A stretch of DNA of 64,000 nucleotides, taken from contig NZ_JACOPE010000001.1 of NCBI RefSeq assembly GCF_014287355.1, positions 558,001 to 622,000 on the forward strand. The letters run 5' to 3'. The notes under the pieces are model-generated. The model did no database searches and was not told the origin of the DNA. It saw only the letters and a list, made by a program, of their open reading frames with translations. The position numbers and the translations under genes were made by a program. Source of the DNA: Ruminococcus hominis. GTDB lineage: Bacteria > Bacillota > Clostridia > Lachnospirales > Lachnospiraceae. Shown here piece after piece: positions 63,259-64,000 of the stretch (position 1 is its first letter; each line of letters opens with the position of its first letter).

Positions 63259-64000
63259 GTGAAAATTGTTCGAGGAATAGATTTTATAGAAGGAAGCAGA
63301 GAAGAAGAATTACCAAATTTTGAATCAAATTTTCCATATCTTGCTTCTCGTGTAGAATTAAATCAATATGCAGAAGATAGTATTCCATGGCATTGGCATA
63401 AAAGCGTAGAAGTGTTTTATGTAGAGCAGGGAAACCTTGAATACCGTACGCCTAACGGACATTATATTTTTCCGCATGGCTCAGGAGGCATGGTTAATTC
63501 TAATGTTCTTCATACAACGAAGCCACAAGAAGACAATACGGTACAGTTAATTCATATTTTTGATCCATCATTTATTGGCGGTGAAACAGGAAATATAATT
63601 GTGAAAAAATATATTATGCCAATTATCACATCTGGAGAATTGGATATGATTCCATTATATTCTAATAATTTGGAACAAAAAGAAATATTAGATCTTATAA
63701 GGAATGCATTTAATTTATCAGAAAAGGAATTTGGATATGAACTAAAACTGCGTGAGCGATTAACTGAAATTTGGCTATCACTTTTCAAAATGTCATTTTC
63801 TGTGATTGAAAAAAAGAAAACTAATACGAGAGCGAACGACAGAATAAAATTGATGATGGTTTATGTTTATGAAAATTATGCAGATAAAATTACTGTTTCT
63901 GATCTTGCAAAAGCTGGTTACATAAGCGAGAGAGACTGCTTTCGAGTTTTTCAAGAGTGTCTTCACATGACGCCGTTAGAATATATCACAAACTATCGGC
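63259..64000 (+). CDS. AraC-family transcriptional regulator (partial, cut by right edge)
   Basis: The 247 visible codons start at GTG 63259 with GGGAGG 8 bases upstream; the overlapping ATG at 63254 is blocked by a stop. The N-terminal part is a cupin-like sugar-binding domain (WHWHKSVEVFYVEQGNLEYR). The first AraC helix-turn-helix is visible near the end (KITVSDLAKAGYISERDCFRVFQE, then the HMTPLEYI link). The second HTH and the stop are beyond the window. Its place close to rhaD makes a sugar-linked role possible, but the genes are separated by two hairpin repeats. Confidence 0.88.
   Translation, partial: MKIVRGIDFIEGSREEELPNFESNFPYLASRVELNQYAEDSIPWHWHKSVEVFYVEQGNLEYRTPNGHYIFPHGSGGMVNSNVLHTTKPQEDNTVQLIHIFDPSFIGGETGNIIVKKYIMPIITSGELDMIPLYSNNLEQKEILDLIRNAFNLSEKEFGYELKLRERLTEIWLSLFKMSFSVIEKKKTNTRANDRIKLMMVYVYENYADKITVSDLAKAGYISERDCFRVFQECLHMTPLEYITNYR

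Overview
The window looks like a chromosomal segment of a Firmicute of the Clostridia, most probably Lachnospiraceae. Supporting signs are the AT-rich composition, strong AGGAGG-type ribosome sites, the glgC-glgD pair, type III glutamine synthetase, a T-box in front of a short archaeal/eukaryote-type ProRS, PTS sugar operons, spore-linked genes (spoVG, a CwlC-like amidase) and GldFG/DUF4340 export genes. This is an inference from gene content; no species is claimed. There is no phage, integrase, CRISPR array or rRNA. One tRNA is present.

Layout. 1-4.5 kb (minus): murC, a DnaD-like replication protein, a DnaI/DnaC-like helicase loader and prs (cut by the left edge), tightly coupled. 4.7-7.4 kb (plus): glycogen synthesis glgC-glgD, then spoVG. 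7.5-10.8 kb: an RluA-type pseudouridine synthase (minus) and an xpaC-telA pair. 10.8-17.5 kb: T-box-controlled proS, then the str operon rpsL-rpsG-fusA and tuf. 17.7-26 kb: an iron-type alcohol dehydrogenase and a sucrose operon (scrR, scrA, scrB, scrK) that continues into an alpha/beta hydrolase and a 4'-phosphopantetheinyl transferase. 26.1-29.9 kb (minus): an unusual set of TetR regulator, acyl carrier protein, thiolase-fold enzyme, OB-fold/zinc-ribbon partner and ThuA-like protein. 30-35.3 kb: rpiB, a Cof-type phosphatase, glmM, an amidase and a CorC/HlyC membrane protein. 35.4-39.6 kb: murB, rapZ, whiA, an HPr-like protein with Asp15, and a lipid kinase. 39.7-45.8 kb: tRNA-Glu(CUC), nagB, fba and a fructose operon (fruR divergent from fruK-fruA). 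46-54.9 kb: type III glutamine synthetase, an XdhC-like protein, an ABC-class ATPase overlapping sbcD, and sbcC. 55-59.3 kb: a GldA/F/G-like ABC system with a DUF4340 protein. 59.4-64 kb: a zinc-ribbon membrane protein, a J-domain/TPR protein, an orphan rhamnulose-1-phosphate aldolase, an acyltransferase and an AraC-type regulator cut by the right edge.

How it fits together. Most of the window is core metabolism: carbohydrate entry (sucrose, fructose, glucosamine, rhamnulose phosphate), glycogen storage, cell-wall precursors (glmM, murB, murC), translation and DNA repair. The least ordinary part is the acyl carrier protein / thiolase / OB-fold / ThuA cluster under a TetR gene. It faces a phosphopantetheinyl transferase across a terminator and is the best candidate for an uncharacterised pathway. 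The last 9 kb also differ from the rest: they carry a family of perfect hairpin repeats with six-base loops, a structured 118-base element between two copies of TGATATAAT, and three operator-like repeats spaced exactly 32 bases apart at the rhaD promoter.
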